Positions 29,482 through 39,556 of a stretch of 64,000 nt of DNA are shown piece by piece (positions within the stretch are counted from its first letter, which is position 1; each line of letters begins with the position of its first letter). The position numbers were made by a program, and so were the translations under genes. The notes beneath the pieces are model-generated. The model was not told the DNA's origin and did not search any database. It saw nothing but the letters and a program-made list of their open reading frames with translations. Origin of the DNA: Tritrichomonas foetus (taxonomy: Eukaryota > Parabasalia > Tritrichomonadida > Tritrichomonadidae); assembly GCA_001839685.1 (NCBI GenBank), contig MLAK01000633.1, positions 23,797-87,796 of the forward strand, in the 5' to 3' direction.

Positions 29482-32430
29482 ATGGAGAAGAACACCAAAA
29501 CTCCAAAAGATTTTTCCCAAAATACCACTGATTTAGATTCTTCATTAAATAATACAGGTGAAAGCATGATAAATCTTTGTGATTACTTCAATAAAAAAGA
29601 TGGGAATATGAATGTTATCAAAGATTGGGCTGTAGGTTTTTCAAAACATTCTAATGAGTCATTTTGTGAAATATTAAGCACAATCTTGCAGTTGGCTGGA
29701 AAGAGAGTCGAAATAACACCAAATCACATTGAAGGTGATGTCATTGATGAAGTTTTTGAAGAATTCAATGAAGGTGTAGAAATGATAGACAACAGTTGTG
29801 ATCCTCCAATCATGAAATTTCTCAAAGATAAAAACTCAAAACTCTTTCAATCTTTTTGGATTGAATTAAGCAAAACTTTGATTTCTAACAATTGTTTATA
29901 TAGTTCAGATTTTAATGATTTATTGCAATGGGTGATTAAATTTTGTGATTGTAAGACGAAACTTATTCGATTGAGTGCATCTTTTTGTGCTTTTTCTTTA
30001 TTTAATTCCTTGGCTACTTCATTGTCTAAAACAAACAAAGAATTACATAAATTCAGACAAATTCAAAATCCTAATGAAATTGTAAAATCTCAAATTTCTT
30101 TATTCGAACAAGAAATGAAAATTTATTCATCGGCTTCAATTCGTTTATTAAATAAGATTATAATTAATAGAATTTTCGATTCTGATGATGCGATTCGAAT
30201 TAACGCAATAAATTCTTTAGCTGATGCGATCATTGACTATCCACAAGAATTTGCTAATTATACAACATTGAAATATATTGGGAAAGCATTAAATGACAAA
30301 TCAGCGAGAAATAGAAGAGACACTTTACGCTGTATTCAGAGAATTTTTAATGAAATTCACATTGACAATCAAATTCTGCAAATTGAAAATGCAGAAAAAA
30401 TTCCAATTGACCAGATATCTAATGAGAATGATAAAAATACCTATGAGAATAATAATGAAAATTCACTCAAATCAACGAAACAGTATCAACAATATATGCA
30501 ATTGAAAGAATTTGCTGGAGAATTCGCACCCATAATATTAGAATTATGTAATGACAAAGATAATGCTGTTGTTGCTTCTGGACTTGATTGTTTACTTGCA
30601 TTCACTGAGAAAAACTTATTAACAGATGATAATAATTGCATTTATGCAATTGATTTATTATCTGATGATAGTCAGCCAATTCGTGCATCAGCTGCCAAGT
30701 TTGTTGCAAGACAATTTTTCAAAGATAAAAATAATGATTTAGGCGATTTTATTGATTTTGCTAAAAATTTACACGATGACGATTTACCAGCTGTTGTTGC
30801 TTCTTTGTATAAAAGCTTAAAGTGTCTTCGAAAATGGGAAAAAATGTGTGAGAAATTATCAAAAGAAACTCTGCCTGATAATTCTCGAATAATCGCTAAA
30901 GTTTTATTATATTCGGCAGAAAGAGCACAAGGAAGACTTCTATCATCAATCCCAGAATCAACTCAAAAACTGCGTAAACTATCTTTAATTTTAGTTCGAA
31001 ATTTACCTAATTTAATTAAAGCTTATCAAACAGATGATGAAACTGTATTGCCTCTTGTTGATGCTGCTCGATTGATTGATTTAGATGTTGTTTCTGAAAA
31101 TTCCTATGAGCATTTTTACTCGAAATTATTATCTGAAATTTGTAATCTATTTTTATATAGTACAAATAAAGAAATTTATACAACATCAATTTCTTCACTC
31201 TATGATTTATCCATTGGAACTCACCAATTAAGTCAAGTTGCCAAAAAAGAACTTGACAGACTAGCTGTTGAATGCGGAAAACTCGAGAATTCGGATTCAA
31301 TTGGAAAATTTGTGGCTGCTGCAAGGCTAGTTAATGTTTCTGGAGGTGGAAGGATTCGCGACGCTGTAATTGAACAAATAAATAATTCCAATGATTCAGA
31401 AATAGTTTCTGATTGTATTGAATGCCTCCAATATGTTTTTAAATGGGATATCAAAAGTATACATTCTGGAAAAATCTCAAAAAACAGCTATTTAGAACGA
31501 TTTCATGAATATTTAAATCTGTTTTATAAAATTTTTATTCAGGATACCAACTCCAATCACAACAAACAAAATGAAAATGAAAATGTAAATGAATGTATGA
31601 GTGGAATTGTAAAAGAACAAGCATTTAAGGCAATTGGATCAGTGATTGCTTTATCGCCATTCCTTAAAAATTCAGCAGATGAAAATTTGATTCCTGAAGA
31701 AATTATCAACAATTTTTACTTAAATTTCCATCATTATGATATCGAAAAGAAAAGTGATTTATTCAAATTTGCTTTGCTTCCAATTCACACTCAAGCAATT
31801 GATTTATCTTATTCTGTAAATTTGCTTATTTATTATGGTGTTGAAGAACTTCAACCATTTGTCAAAAATTTATGGAAAGAATTGATACCTTTTAAACCCA
31901 TTCCATCAGGAAAATTATTAAGTGCATTTAAAGAAGCACATATGAATAATAACTCAATAAAAATATCAGCGAGATTCCTTTTTGGAAAAATTAACGCTTT
32001 TACACTTTTGAATGAATTTCTAATTTTTGAAAATGAAGATGAATCTCTTCTCCCAGTAGTTTTGCCATTTTTCTTTGCCATAAATAAAGAGCAAGCAATC
32101 GAACTTTTGGGTGTCGCCAATATCAAATACCAGGAAATTCTTTCAAAAATAGAAGCAGGTGAAAAACCAACACAAAAAATGTTTTCTAAACTTTTGCCTA
32201 ATACCCAAAATGAAACTCGTAAACCAAGCCACCAGAATAATAATAAAACTGAACTACACATCGATAAAATAAAAAATAAACAGAATGACGACAAAAACGT
32301 AAAAATGAAAAGAAGCAAAAAGAATAAGAAAGAAACAACATCAAGTGATTCAGAAAGTGCTAATTCGGATGAATCAAGTAATGAAAATTCTACCGATGAT
32401 AATGATGACATCGAAAGTGAGACTAATTAG
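29482..32430 (+). CDS. Cohesin subunit Scc3/STAG
   Basis: 982 residues. The STAG region (about residues 45-250) reads VIKDWAVGFSKHSNESF, then a stretch equivalent to the FIQCSGCRG position of SA1/Scc3, then SFWIELSKTLISNN (WKKFR-x-N-F equivalent), TKLIRLSASFCAFSLFNSLAT (the VRAFRHTATLAALKLMT pattern), and NRIFDSDDAIRINAINSLADAI with TLKYIGKALNDKSARNRRDTL, which is the conserved segment of the cohesin STAG family (equivalent to [21 protein letters not shown] and LKYVGWTLHDRQGEVRLK). The rest is HEAT-like helical repeats. The C-terminal ~80 residues are basic then acidic (KKNKKETTSSDSES), with Ser-Asp-Glu repeats. Scc3 holds the kleisin Scc1 and DNA in the cohesin ring. The two ends are well defined. 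Confidence 0.85.
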   Translation: MEKNTKTPKDFSQNTTDLDSSLNNTGESMINLCDYFNKKDGNMNVIKDWAVGFSKHSNESFCEILSTILQLAGKRVEITPNHIEGDVIDEVFEEFNEGVEMIDNSCDPPIMKFLKDKNSKLFQSFWIELSKTLISNNCLYSSDFNDLLQWVIKFCDCKTKLIRLSASFCAFSLFNSLATSLSKTNKELHKFRQIQNPNEIVKSQISLFEQEMKIYSSASIRLLNKIIINRIFDSDDAIRINAINSLADAIIDYPQEFANYTTLKYIGKALNDKSARNRRDTLRCIQRIFNEIHIDNQILQIENAEKIPIDQISNENDKNTYENNNENSLKSTKQYQQYMQLKEFAGEFAPIILELCNDKDNAVVASGLDCLLAFTEKNLLTDDNNCIYAIDLLSDDSQPIRASAAKFVARQFFKDKNNDLGDFIDFAKNLHDDDLPAVVASLYKSLKCLRKWEKMCEKLSKETLPDNSRIIAKVLLYSAERAQGRLLSSIPESTQKLRKLSLILVRNLPNLIKAYQTDDETVLPLVDAARLIDLDVVSENSYEHFYSKLLSEICNLFLYSTNKEIYTTSISSLYDLSIGTHQLSQVAKKELDRLAVECGKLENSDSIGKFVAAARLVNVSGGGRIRDAVIEQINNSNDSEIVSDCIECLQYVFKWDIKSIHSGKISKNSYLERFHEYLNLFYKIFIQDTNSNHNKQNENENVNECMSGIVKEQAFKAIGSVIALSPFLKNSADENLIPEEIINNFYLNFHHYDIEKKSDLFKFALLPIHTQAIDLSYSVNLLIYYGVEELQPFVKNLWKELIPFKPIPSGKLLSAFKEAHMNNNSIKISARFLFGKINAFTLLNEFLIFENEDESLLPVVLPFFFAINKEQAIELLGVANIKYQEILSKIEAGEKPTQKMFSKLLPNTQNETRKPSHQNNNKTELHIDKIKNKQNDDKNVKMKRSKKNKKETTSSDSESANSDESSNENSTDDNDDIESETN

Positions 32431-32671
32431 ATGTTTACAGCTTTGCTATCCGATTTTCAAAATAGAATTATTATAGAAAAAAACAATTGTTATTTTATTA
32501 GAAATAAAAAACATTATTTTGATATTTAATTAATATTTTTTGGTACTTAAATTTAACATATAAATTTATAATATTCAAACACATTTGTATCAATTATTTT
32601 ATGATTTTAACATGAAAATTAAACGAAAGAGTTATATAGTTGACGAAAGTTTAAGCAATATTGACGAAAGT

Positions 32672-34993
32672 TTATACAACATTGGCAATAGATCGATAAC
32701 TTGATACATCTTTCTGATCAATGCCATCCAAAATGAAATCATCTCTCTGTAGTCTTTCCACTATTTGGTCAAAAGAAGGCCTTTTATTTGGCTCAGAGCA
32801 CCAGCAGTCTTTAATCAACGATGCAAACTGAGGGGGAGTGTTTGATGTAATTTCTGGCCTTTGATTGTCAAGAACTCTATTGAAAAGGGCAAATAAGGTG
32901 GGAGCATCACTGAATGGTTTCTTTGCTGAAAACAGTTCATTAATTAATATACCATAGCTGTAAACATCAGCTGAGTAAGTATATTCATCACCACTTATTA
33001 CTTCAGGAGCCATGTATGCAGGTGTTCCCTTTGCGGCAGTACTTGCATAACCTTTCTCTAGGAATTTTGATAATCCAAAATCAGATATTCGTGGATGCAT
33101 GTCATGATCAATTAGAACATTGTCTGGCTTTAAATCTCGATGAATAATATGGTTTTTATGTAAATGTCTCATTCCACATGCTATTCCAAACGCAATATTA
33201 AATTTTTCAGTCATTGAAAGGGATCGATACTCTGTATTGTATATATTTTCTGTTAAAGTTAGATTAGGCATGAATTGTGTAACAATGATTATGCCTTCTC
33301 ATGTTTTTCCTTCAGGTGGAATAAATCCAAGAAATGGAACAACAGCAGGATGATTTGCTGCATTCATAGTATCTAGTTCCTCAAGAATTGATGCAACAGC
33401 AGTTCCATCAGGAAACTTCATGATTTTTTTAAAAGCCACTTGAATACCAGTTTTTATTTCTTTATATAAACGGATTTCTCCAAATGATCCTCTTCCAATA
33501 ATGATTTCTTGGTTTACAAAATCTGATATTTTCAGAAATCTTTCTGATATTGATTTTGGTCTAGATATTGGAATTTCAACTAAGTCTTGTTCATTTATCG
33601 TAGGATTTCCAGGGGGTATTCTTTCAGAAAGAGAATTATCAGAAACTGATGATGATGTGGAATGCGAAATAGAATCTGTTTGTGATGAATTTATTGAGGA
33701 GGATGATGTGGAATAAATGTATGCATTTTCTTTATTACCTGTGTATCCATGAATCTTCACTGTTATTGTTTTATCTGATAAAGCATTTAATTTTTCCTTA
33801 TCAGATATAGCCTTTCCCTTAATTGAGAATTCTATATCATCGGCTTTGCTTCCACATATTATTGCGATTTTAGATTTTGCACTTGAAACAGGAGTATTAT
33901 TCTTAAATCTTTTCTTGTAAGTTCCTCCATTGGGTAACTCAAAGTAAAACTTTTCATCTTTGCTTATCACATAAATTGGACTGTTTTTGATACTATACAA
34001 ATTAGTTGAGTCTTCTAGTTTTTCACCATTTATGTATAAATAAAGCTTCTCAAAGCTAATATTGAAAATATCTGCTAATTTGATCCGAGCATCTAAAATA
34101 GTATTTTTAGTATTGAAATCTATATTGATAACTTGCTCCTTATGTGAAAAAGCGATATTTTTGTGGTGAAAAACATCAATTTCACGATCTTTATATGTAT
34201 TGCATATTGAACTTTCTAAAATTTTAGAATTAGAATAGTTGAACTCTAATTCACTAACTGGAAAATGAACGATAGTTGATACTTTTTGAAAAACATTTTG
34301 CATTTTAGTATTTCCTTCAAATTCTAAAGAGAAGGGATTATTTCCACAAAAACGAAAAATGAGTTTACATTTCGTGATTTCCGGTTTTTTCTCCAAACTT
34401 TGACGTGAAAAGCAGCATGAGCTGCGATACTTAGGTTCCTCACTTACTACTACGGGTTTCGTATCAGTGTTATCAGGTCGATTACGCACAACTGTTTCAA
34501 CAATATCTTGAAAAGTTTGTTCGATATTTTCACCTGTTTTGGATGATGTTATCCATATTTTTTCACTTATTGATTTATATTTCTTTTGCAGTTGTTCAAT
34601 ATTAGCAATATATGAATTAGAATCGTCAACTAGATCATTTTTCGTTCCCACAATGAAAAAAGATGGATTACAATCTACTTTCTTTGTTAAATCTATCCAA
34701 TAGTCCATTTGGCTGATGCTGTTTTCATCAACCATTGAGAAAGCCAAAATGATGCCATCTGCCTTTCGAAATAATGCAGGGGAAATGGACCGAAACCTTT
34801 CTTGTCCGGCTGTATCCCAAAATTGAACTTTATATTGAACACCTCCAATTTCTACTGTTTTTATCATGAAGTCAACACCAATGGTGGCGATAAAACAACT
34901 ATCGAAAGTCCCGCGAATACCTCTTTGAAGCAACGCCGTTTTCCCAACACCAGAATTACCCATGATGACAACTTTAAAGTGTCTGTGATACAT
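32672..34993 (-). pseudogene. Rab GTPase - ubiquitin-fold - TKL-like kinase fusion, interrupted by an in-frame TGA
   Basis: One frame of about 773 codons with a TGA at 33299-33301. The first part (564 codons) has a Rab-type GTPase (residues 1-170; P-loop GNSGVGKT, WDTAGQERFRS, GTKNDLV), about three ubiquitin-like folds (~205-420; e.g. LYLYINGEKLEDSTNLYSI), a Ser-rich linker, and the kinase N-lobe with G-loop GRGSFG (500-505) and VAFKK lysine. The second part (199 codons after a Met at 33271) has the C-lobe with HRDLKPDN, DFG, GTPAYMAPE and the final Arg. The stop falls in the loop between beta-4 and beta-5 of the kinase. All catalytic motifs are intact, so it may be a recent nonsense mutation, an assembly error or a truly split protein. 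No C-terminal prenylation site remains. Confidence 0.8.
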
Positions 34994-35570
34994 AAATGAT
35001 AATGATGTGAATGGAAATAATGCCCTTTATGAAAAATGCCCATTGTAAATTGAATTGTTATGAAAAAACCTATCGTTTTATAGAATTTTGAAAAAAATTC
35101 ATTAGAATTGGGCAGGATTTTTTTCAAATATCAACATCTAGCCTGAATATAAGAAATTCTTTTTTGTTTTTATTTTGGATATATAAATGAAAAATAAATT
35201 TATGTCTGTTCTAACTTTTGAAATCGACGCTTTCTGTCGTAAGATAATCTAAAAATTATGAAATTGACAGAATGATTCTATTTTACTACAGAATGATTCT
35301 ATTTTATTACAGAATGATTCTCTTTTACTGATATTGAGATCATTTTGAATAGGGTATCAGAAATGAATAAGCTTGAATTAATATACCATTTCACCAAAAT
35401 CATGAGAATTCATACTAACATGAATGTATCTATTTTCTTTATTTATTTTCATTGTGATAATGTTATCTATTAACAATTATAAAATCATAAATTTTACCAA
35501 TGGAAAATATATCATAGATGCTTTTAAGGACAGAAATAAGCAAGTGAATATTTAAATAAGTTTATTAAAA
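34994..35570. other. Intergenic, 577 bases
   Basis: A+T-rich upstream region of the Rab-kinase gene and 3' side of the CH-ATPase gene. Besides a 21-base tandem repeat nothing is recognised. Confidence 0.5.
35268..35330. repeat. 21-base tandem repeat, three copies
   Basis: Three near-identical copies of CAGAATGATTCTATTTTACTA (starts 35268, 35289, 35310) in an intergenic spacer. The second copy changes one base and the third two. Confidence 0.92.
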
Positions 35571-38500
35571 TTAAAGTTCAGAGTTACGCATTAACACTTT
35601 GACGGTTTTAACAATGGCAAGATTCGACAATCTGACATGTGAGCGATCCTGGAAGAAAACAACACCTTCTCGTAAGAGTACAAGAACAGACTCTAGATTT
35701 GAATCATCAACAAGCACTTCTTCTTCGCGAATCAAGCGTTCTAGAAGTGGATGTAAATTAACATGTTCATTATTTTTCAAAATTTTCTTCAAATTATAGA
35801 ATATTTGACTTTGAGCTTTTGAAATTGCATCATCAAACGAAAGTTCCTCGCGCATGAATTCATGAACTTGAGCAAAAATTGGACCATAACCATTGAATTC
35901 AGTATGTAGTTTTTGAACTTGATTTGGTTTGAACATTCCTCTACCAGTAAGTAATTGCTTGGCAGAATCAACATCAAATTCTTCGACTGTTATCCAACGA
36001 TAAATTTGTGATTTTTCAGTAGAATCAATTTTTTCATATTTCGATAAAAGCCATTCTTCATCACTGATTTCAACAATAACTCCATAGTTTGTTGTATCAT
36101 GTGCAATTTTCTCAAATGAATTCACAAATGTATTGAAAACTTCATTCGAAAATGTTGTATTCATCTTAGCAATTTTATCAGGAGAATTAATGATAATAAT
36201 TGGACGAAGTGTTGGTGATAAAATTTGGATACATTCTAAAAATAGGTTCAAGCCAAAGTTTGCGCCATTTTTCATTTGTCCAATGATTACAGAAAGATCA
36301 CTCGCAACTTGTTTAAGGAATTGATCATGAATTGGTCTATTTATGGCACTCATATTGACTTTATAGATTTCTGCAATTGCATCAACAGCAGCTAATGCTT
36401 CTTTAACATTTGTTGTACGATAGCTATTTCCATCTAAGTTTCTAAAGGCAGTTAAAACACCATTTCTTATCATTTCCACAATATCTGCATCTGTACTTAA
36501 ATGATGAAGTCTTTCACAATCGAAATTAATAACTAAACGACCATCTGCTCGAATAGTATCAGCAAAAGTTACAAGACCTCGACTCTTTCCAATTCCTTTT
36601 GGTCCACGAATAACTAAAACTTCATTATGGCAATCAAGTCTAGCAAATGTTTCTAAGGCGTTTTTGAAAGGAATGAAAAAGACATAAGGAAGTGGTAAAT
36701 CAATAACAATTGTATCTTCTCTTGGGAAGAAGAGAATGAATAAGAAAATAAGAAGGGCAAGAACAGAAACAACTTTGAGAATAGTCAACATGTTGTCCTC
36801 CAGGAATTTCACAACATTATTCCCAGTTGTTTTAACTTTTTCTTCTGGTTTCTTGTCTTGAATGAGAACATTTACAGCATCCTCAAGATCAAATTCATCT
36901 TCAATTTTTATTTTTCTTTCTTGAACTTCTGCAATTTCTTCTTCTTCTTTCTTTAATCTTTCTTCCTCTTCTTTCCTTTGTCTTTCTTCNNNNNNNNNNN
37001 NNNNNNNNNNNNNNNNNNNNNNNNNNNNNNNNNNNNNNNNNNNNNNNNNNNNNNNNNNNNNNNNNNNNNNNNNNNNNNNNNNNNNNNNNNNNNNNNNNNN
37101 NNNNNNNNNNNNNNNNNNNNNNNNNNNNNNNNNNNNNNNNNNNNNNNNNNNNNNNNNNNNNNNNNNNNNNNNNNNNNNNNNNNNNNNNNNNNNNNNNNNN
37201 NNNNNNNNNNNNNNNNNNNNNNNNNNNNNNNNNNNNNNNNNNNNNNNNNNNNNNNNNNNNNNNNNNNNNNNNNNNNNNNNNNNNNNNNNNNNNNNNNNNN
37301 NNNNNNNGTCTTTCTTCTTCTTCTTTCTTTAATCTTTCTTCCTCTTCTTTCCTTTGTCTTTCTTCCTCTTCTTTCTTTAGTCTTTCTTCTTCTTCTTTTC
37401 TAAGTCGTTCTTTTTCGGCTTCTTCTTCTTCTAAGCGCTTCTTGATTCTCTCAAGGGCTTCTTTGAGAGCAGCAAGTTCCACAAAAACTGCTCGATCTTC
37501 AAGGTCGAGATTCAATTCTTGATTTCTATCAAGAAGAAGTGGAAGTTCATTTTCTCTACAGAATTTCTCTGTTATTTCAGCAAAATCATTCAACTCTGAT
37601 CCATTAGTGCCGTCCATTGGTGTTGGAATATAGCTTTGGATTAAATCAGCCATAGCTAAAATTGGCGGCTTAGTAATTGATATTTTGGCAATTTCTGCTT
37701 GTTCGTCATATTCTTCATTTTCTGGTCTTAATGAATATTTTACAACAAGAGAAATCATCACCTTTTGGATGTTTTCATCATTTCCTAAGTTTTCCAAATT
37801 AATAGAATCATCAATTTTGACACCACGATCTCTAAAAGCTGCAATAAAGTCATCATTTTCACCAAATTCTACATTCTCTTGGTTTTCATTATTTGTTAAT
37901 AAAATTTTTGCAAACGGTACGAATGAATCTTTAATTTCTTGTAAATTTGTGAAGTCTCCTTTCAATCCTTTCAGCTGTGCCCAATTAATAAGGACTTTTT
38001 CGAGATCTGTTGGTTCAACAATTGGAACGGCTCTTTCCAAAACACCATCAACTTCAATAATCTGCCTTGGAACGGTTTTCAGTTCCTTTTTAATGAGTGA
38101 AAGTTGTGTAAATAAAGTTTTGTCGTCTGTTCCATTTACAAGATCTTCCCAATCAAGTAAAAGTGGAACACCAAGAATTTCACAAGTCTCCATCGCGAGT
38201 TTTGCATTTGTTTCATTATCGTTTGGATTCAATTTTTCGAACTTAATTTTATCAGGTGTGTAGTTATTCAAAAGTGCGCACATAGCAAGAGGAAGTGGCT
38301 GAAAGTTTTCAATATTTTCATAAAGATGGGTATTGTTAACTGCCCAGTTCATTAAAGCCTGGGTTGCTGTAACTTTCTTTTCGGCCGGTTTCTGTGGTTT
38401 ATTTTCTTGTGGCTGTTCTTGAGCGCTTGTATTGTCTTCGTTGTTTACTTGGGTAGGCGGCTGTGGCTGATGATCGTCAAAATCTTGAACTTCGGAAATT

Positions 38501-38847
38501 GTATATTTAAGAATTAATGTCCAAATTAGACCAAGCGTTAACTTTTTGTTCGCGTCGACGATATCTTTACCTCCAATGTTGACAAAACTGACTCCATCTT
38601 TGATGAACATTTCGATGGCAAGATCGCAGTTTTGAGTCTTTTGAATGACTATTCTTGGCTTTGGATCCCATTTTCTGAAGGCGGGCTTACGCGTGAGGAC
38701 TTCGGCGAGTTTGACTAAATTGACGCCATCTGTAAAATCGGTCGTAATGTCATTGATTGTGATTTGAAGTGGTAATAGTGCATTGGTTGCCCAACGGGAA
38801 AAAACTTTGATTTGAAGAGACTCGTACTCCTCCTTCTTTTTTTCCAT
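35571..38847 (-). CDS. Calponin-homology protein with coiled coil, membrane segment and C-terminal P-loop ATPase (assembly gap inside)
   Basis: Read as one gene of about 1,090 codons. The start is the ATG at 38847 (MEKKKEEYESLQ), where the CH domain begins; frame upstream of it is open but not CH-like. CH1 (residues ~5-125) has FSRWATNALL, DGVNLVKLAEVLT, NIGGKDIVDANKKLTLGLIWT. CH2 covers ~150-260; two weaker CH-like units follow to ~490. A charged coiled coil of E-E-E-E-R-L-K-K repeats then enters the gap (36990-37307). Beyond it, in a frame shifted by one, the same E-R-Q-R-K-E repeat continues into EIAEVQERKIKIEDEFDLED, a membrane segment (36791-36724, LTILKVVSVLALLIFLFILFF) and a NTPase domain with P-loop GPKGIGKS (~36605-36582). 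The frame difference is most easily a wrong gap length. Alternatively, the ATPase is a separate gene from ATG 36791. Confidence 0.65.
36990..37307. other. Assembly gap, 318 N
   Basis: Unsequenced bases inside a Glu/Lys-rich coding repeat. The repeat register on both sides is the same, but the frames differ by one base, so the real gap is not a multiple-of-three match to 318. Confidence 0.98.
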
Positions 38848-38856
38848 TTTGATTTT

Positions 38857-38862
38857 TTGTGA
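38857..38862 (-). promoter_or_regulatory. Initiator-like TCACAA before CH-ATPase gene
   Basis: On the minus strand TCACAA lies with its A about 13 bases before the ATG at 38847. Further out are TTTCACCTTTTT (38881-38892) and AACTTTTT (38925-38932). Confidence 0.35.
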
Positions 38863-38880
38863 ATTGAATATAAAATGATA

Positions 38881-38938
38881 AAAAAGGTGAAACAATATGT
38901 GAAAATATGGCCAAATAAAACCATAAAAAGTTACGTTA
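38881..38938 (-). promoter_or_regulatory. TTCACCTTTT and AACTTTTT motifs before CH-ATPase gene
   Basis: AAAAAGGTGAAA at 38881-38892 and AAAAAGTTACGTTA at 38925-38938 on the plus strand. The second, 14 bases, is shared exactly with 63571-63584, upstream of another minus-strand gene. Confidence 0.4.
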
Positions 38939-39450
38939 TCGTCGATTTTGAGAAAAATCATCGATGAAAATTTTTTTATGAAAAAGTTAATTACTTTCGC
39001 ATTGCTCTTTTTGAATAAAAGTTTTTGAAAAATCTCATTCATTTTACCACTTTTTAATAAGATAAAATTTTAAATCAATTGATTTTTGAATAAACTAAAA
39101 ATTATGACGATCAAAGCTGTTTTTTTGAATAGTCATTCTTTGATTTTATTGAAATCAATATGAAAGAAAACGGCAATAATTTGTTTATTGCTGATTATTC
39201 CCGTTAAGGATAATCATTGAAAATCACACTAAAATTACTATAGTAAGGTTAGTCACTCATGATATGAGATTTTGACAAATTGAAAAATTTCAACCATCAA
39301 GTTCAGATTTCATGTCAATCTTTTTCTTTTTTCCAATATATTATTTACCCTCTTTTTCATCATTATTATGCATTTTTGTCATCAATATAGAAAATTTCAT
39401 TTGGTTGCTTTCATCATAAATTATGGCGAATTAATTCCGATTTGTATATT

Positions 39451-39469
39451 TTCTATCTATTAGATAGAA
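39451..39469. repeat. Palindrome TTCTATCTA-T-TAGATAGAA
   Basis: Perfect 9-base arms separated by one T. Placed 600 bases upstream of the CH gene and 90 bases after the unknown gene's stop; could be a hairpin or a protein-binding site, or chance in A+T-rich DNA. Confidence 0.6.
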
Positions 39470-39496
39470 TCTTAGTAAGCTAGATAAAGAATATAC

Positions 39497-39518
39497 ATAT
39501 ATATATATATATATATAT
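39497..39518. repeat. (AT)n microsatellite
   Basis: About ten alternating AT pairs, just upstream of the 3' end of the gene at 39557. Confidence 0.9.
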
Positions 39519-39556
39519 GAATACTATTTAGTTACAAAAATAAAATCACACAAATA

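Larger units (their letters stand above)
39048..39556. other. Intergenic, 509 bases
   Basis: A+T-rich. Contains a 19-base inverted repeat (39451-39469) and an (AT)n tract (39497-39518). No gene seen. Confidence 0.5.

Noticed and set aside
33299..33301. TGA read as selenocysteine or as a sense codon
   Set aside because: TGA ends the PARG-like gene and no selenocysteine element or Cys-aligned position was seen; a nonsense change or error is simpler.
35571..36812. ATPase as an independent gene starting at GTG 36812
   Set aside because: Eukaryotic genes start at ATG and the frame remains open upstream into the same coiled-coil repeat as the CH gene. The ATG at 36791 remains a weaker alternative.
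38848..39042. 65 extra N-terminal residues of the CH protein
   Set aside because: They are Phe/Ile-rich, overlap promoter-like motifs, and the CH domain begins right after the ATG at 38847.
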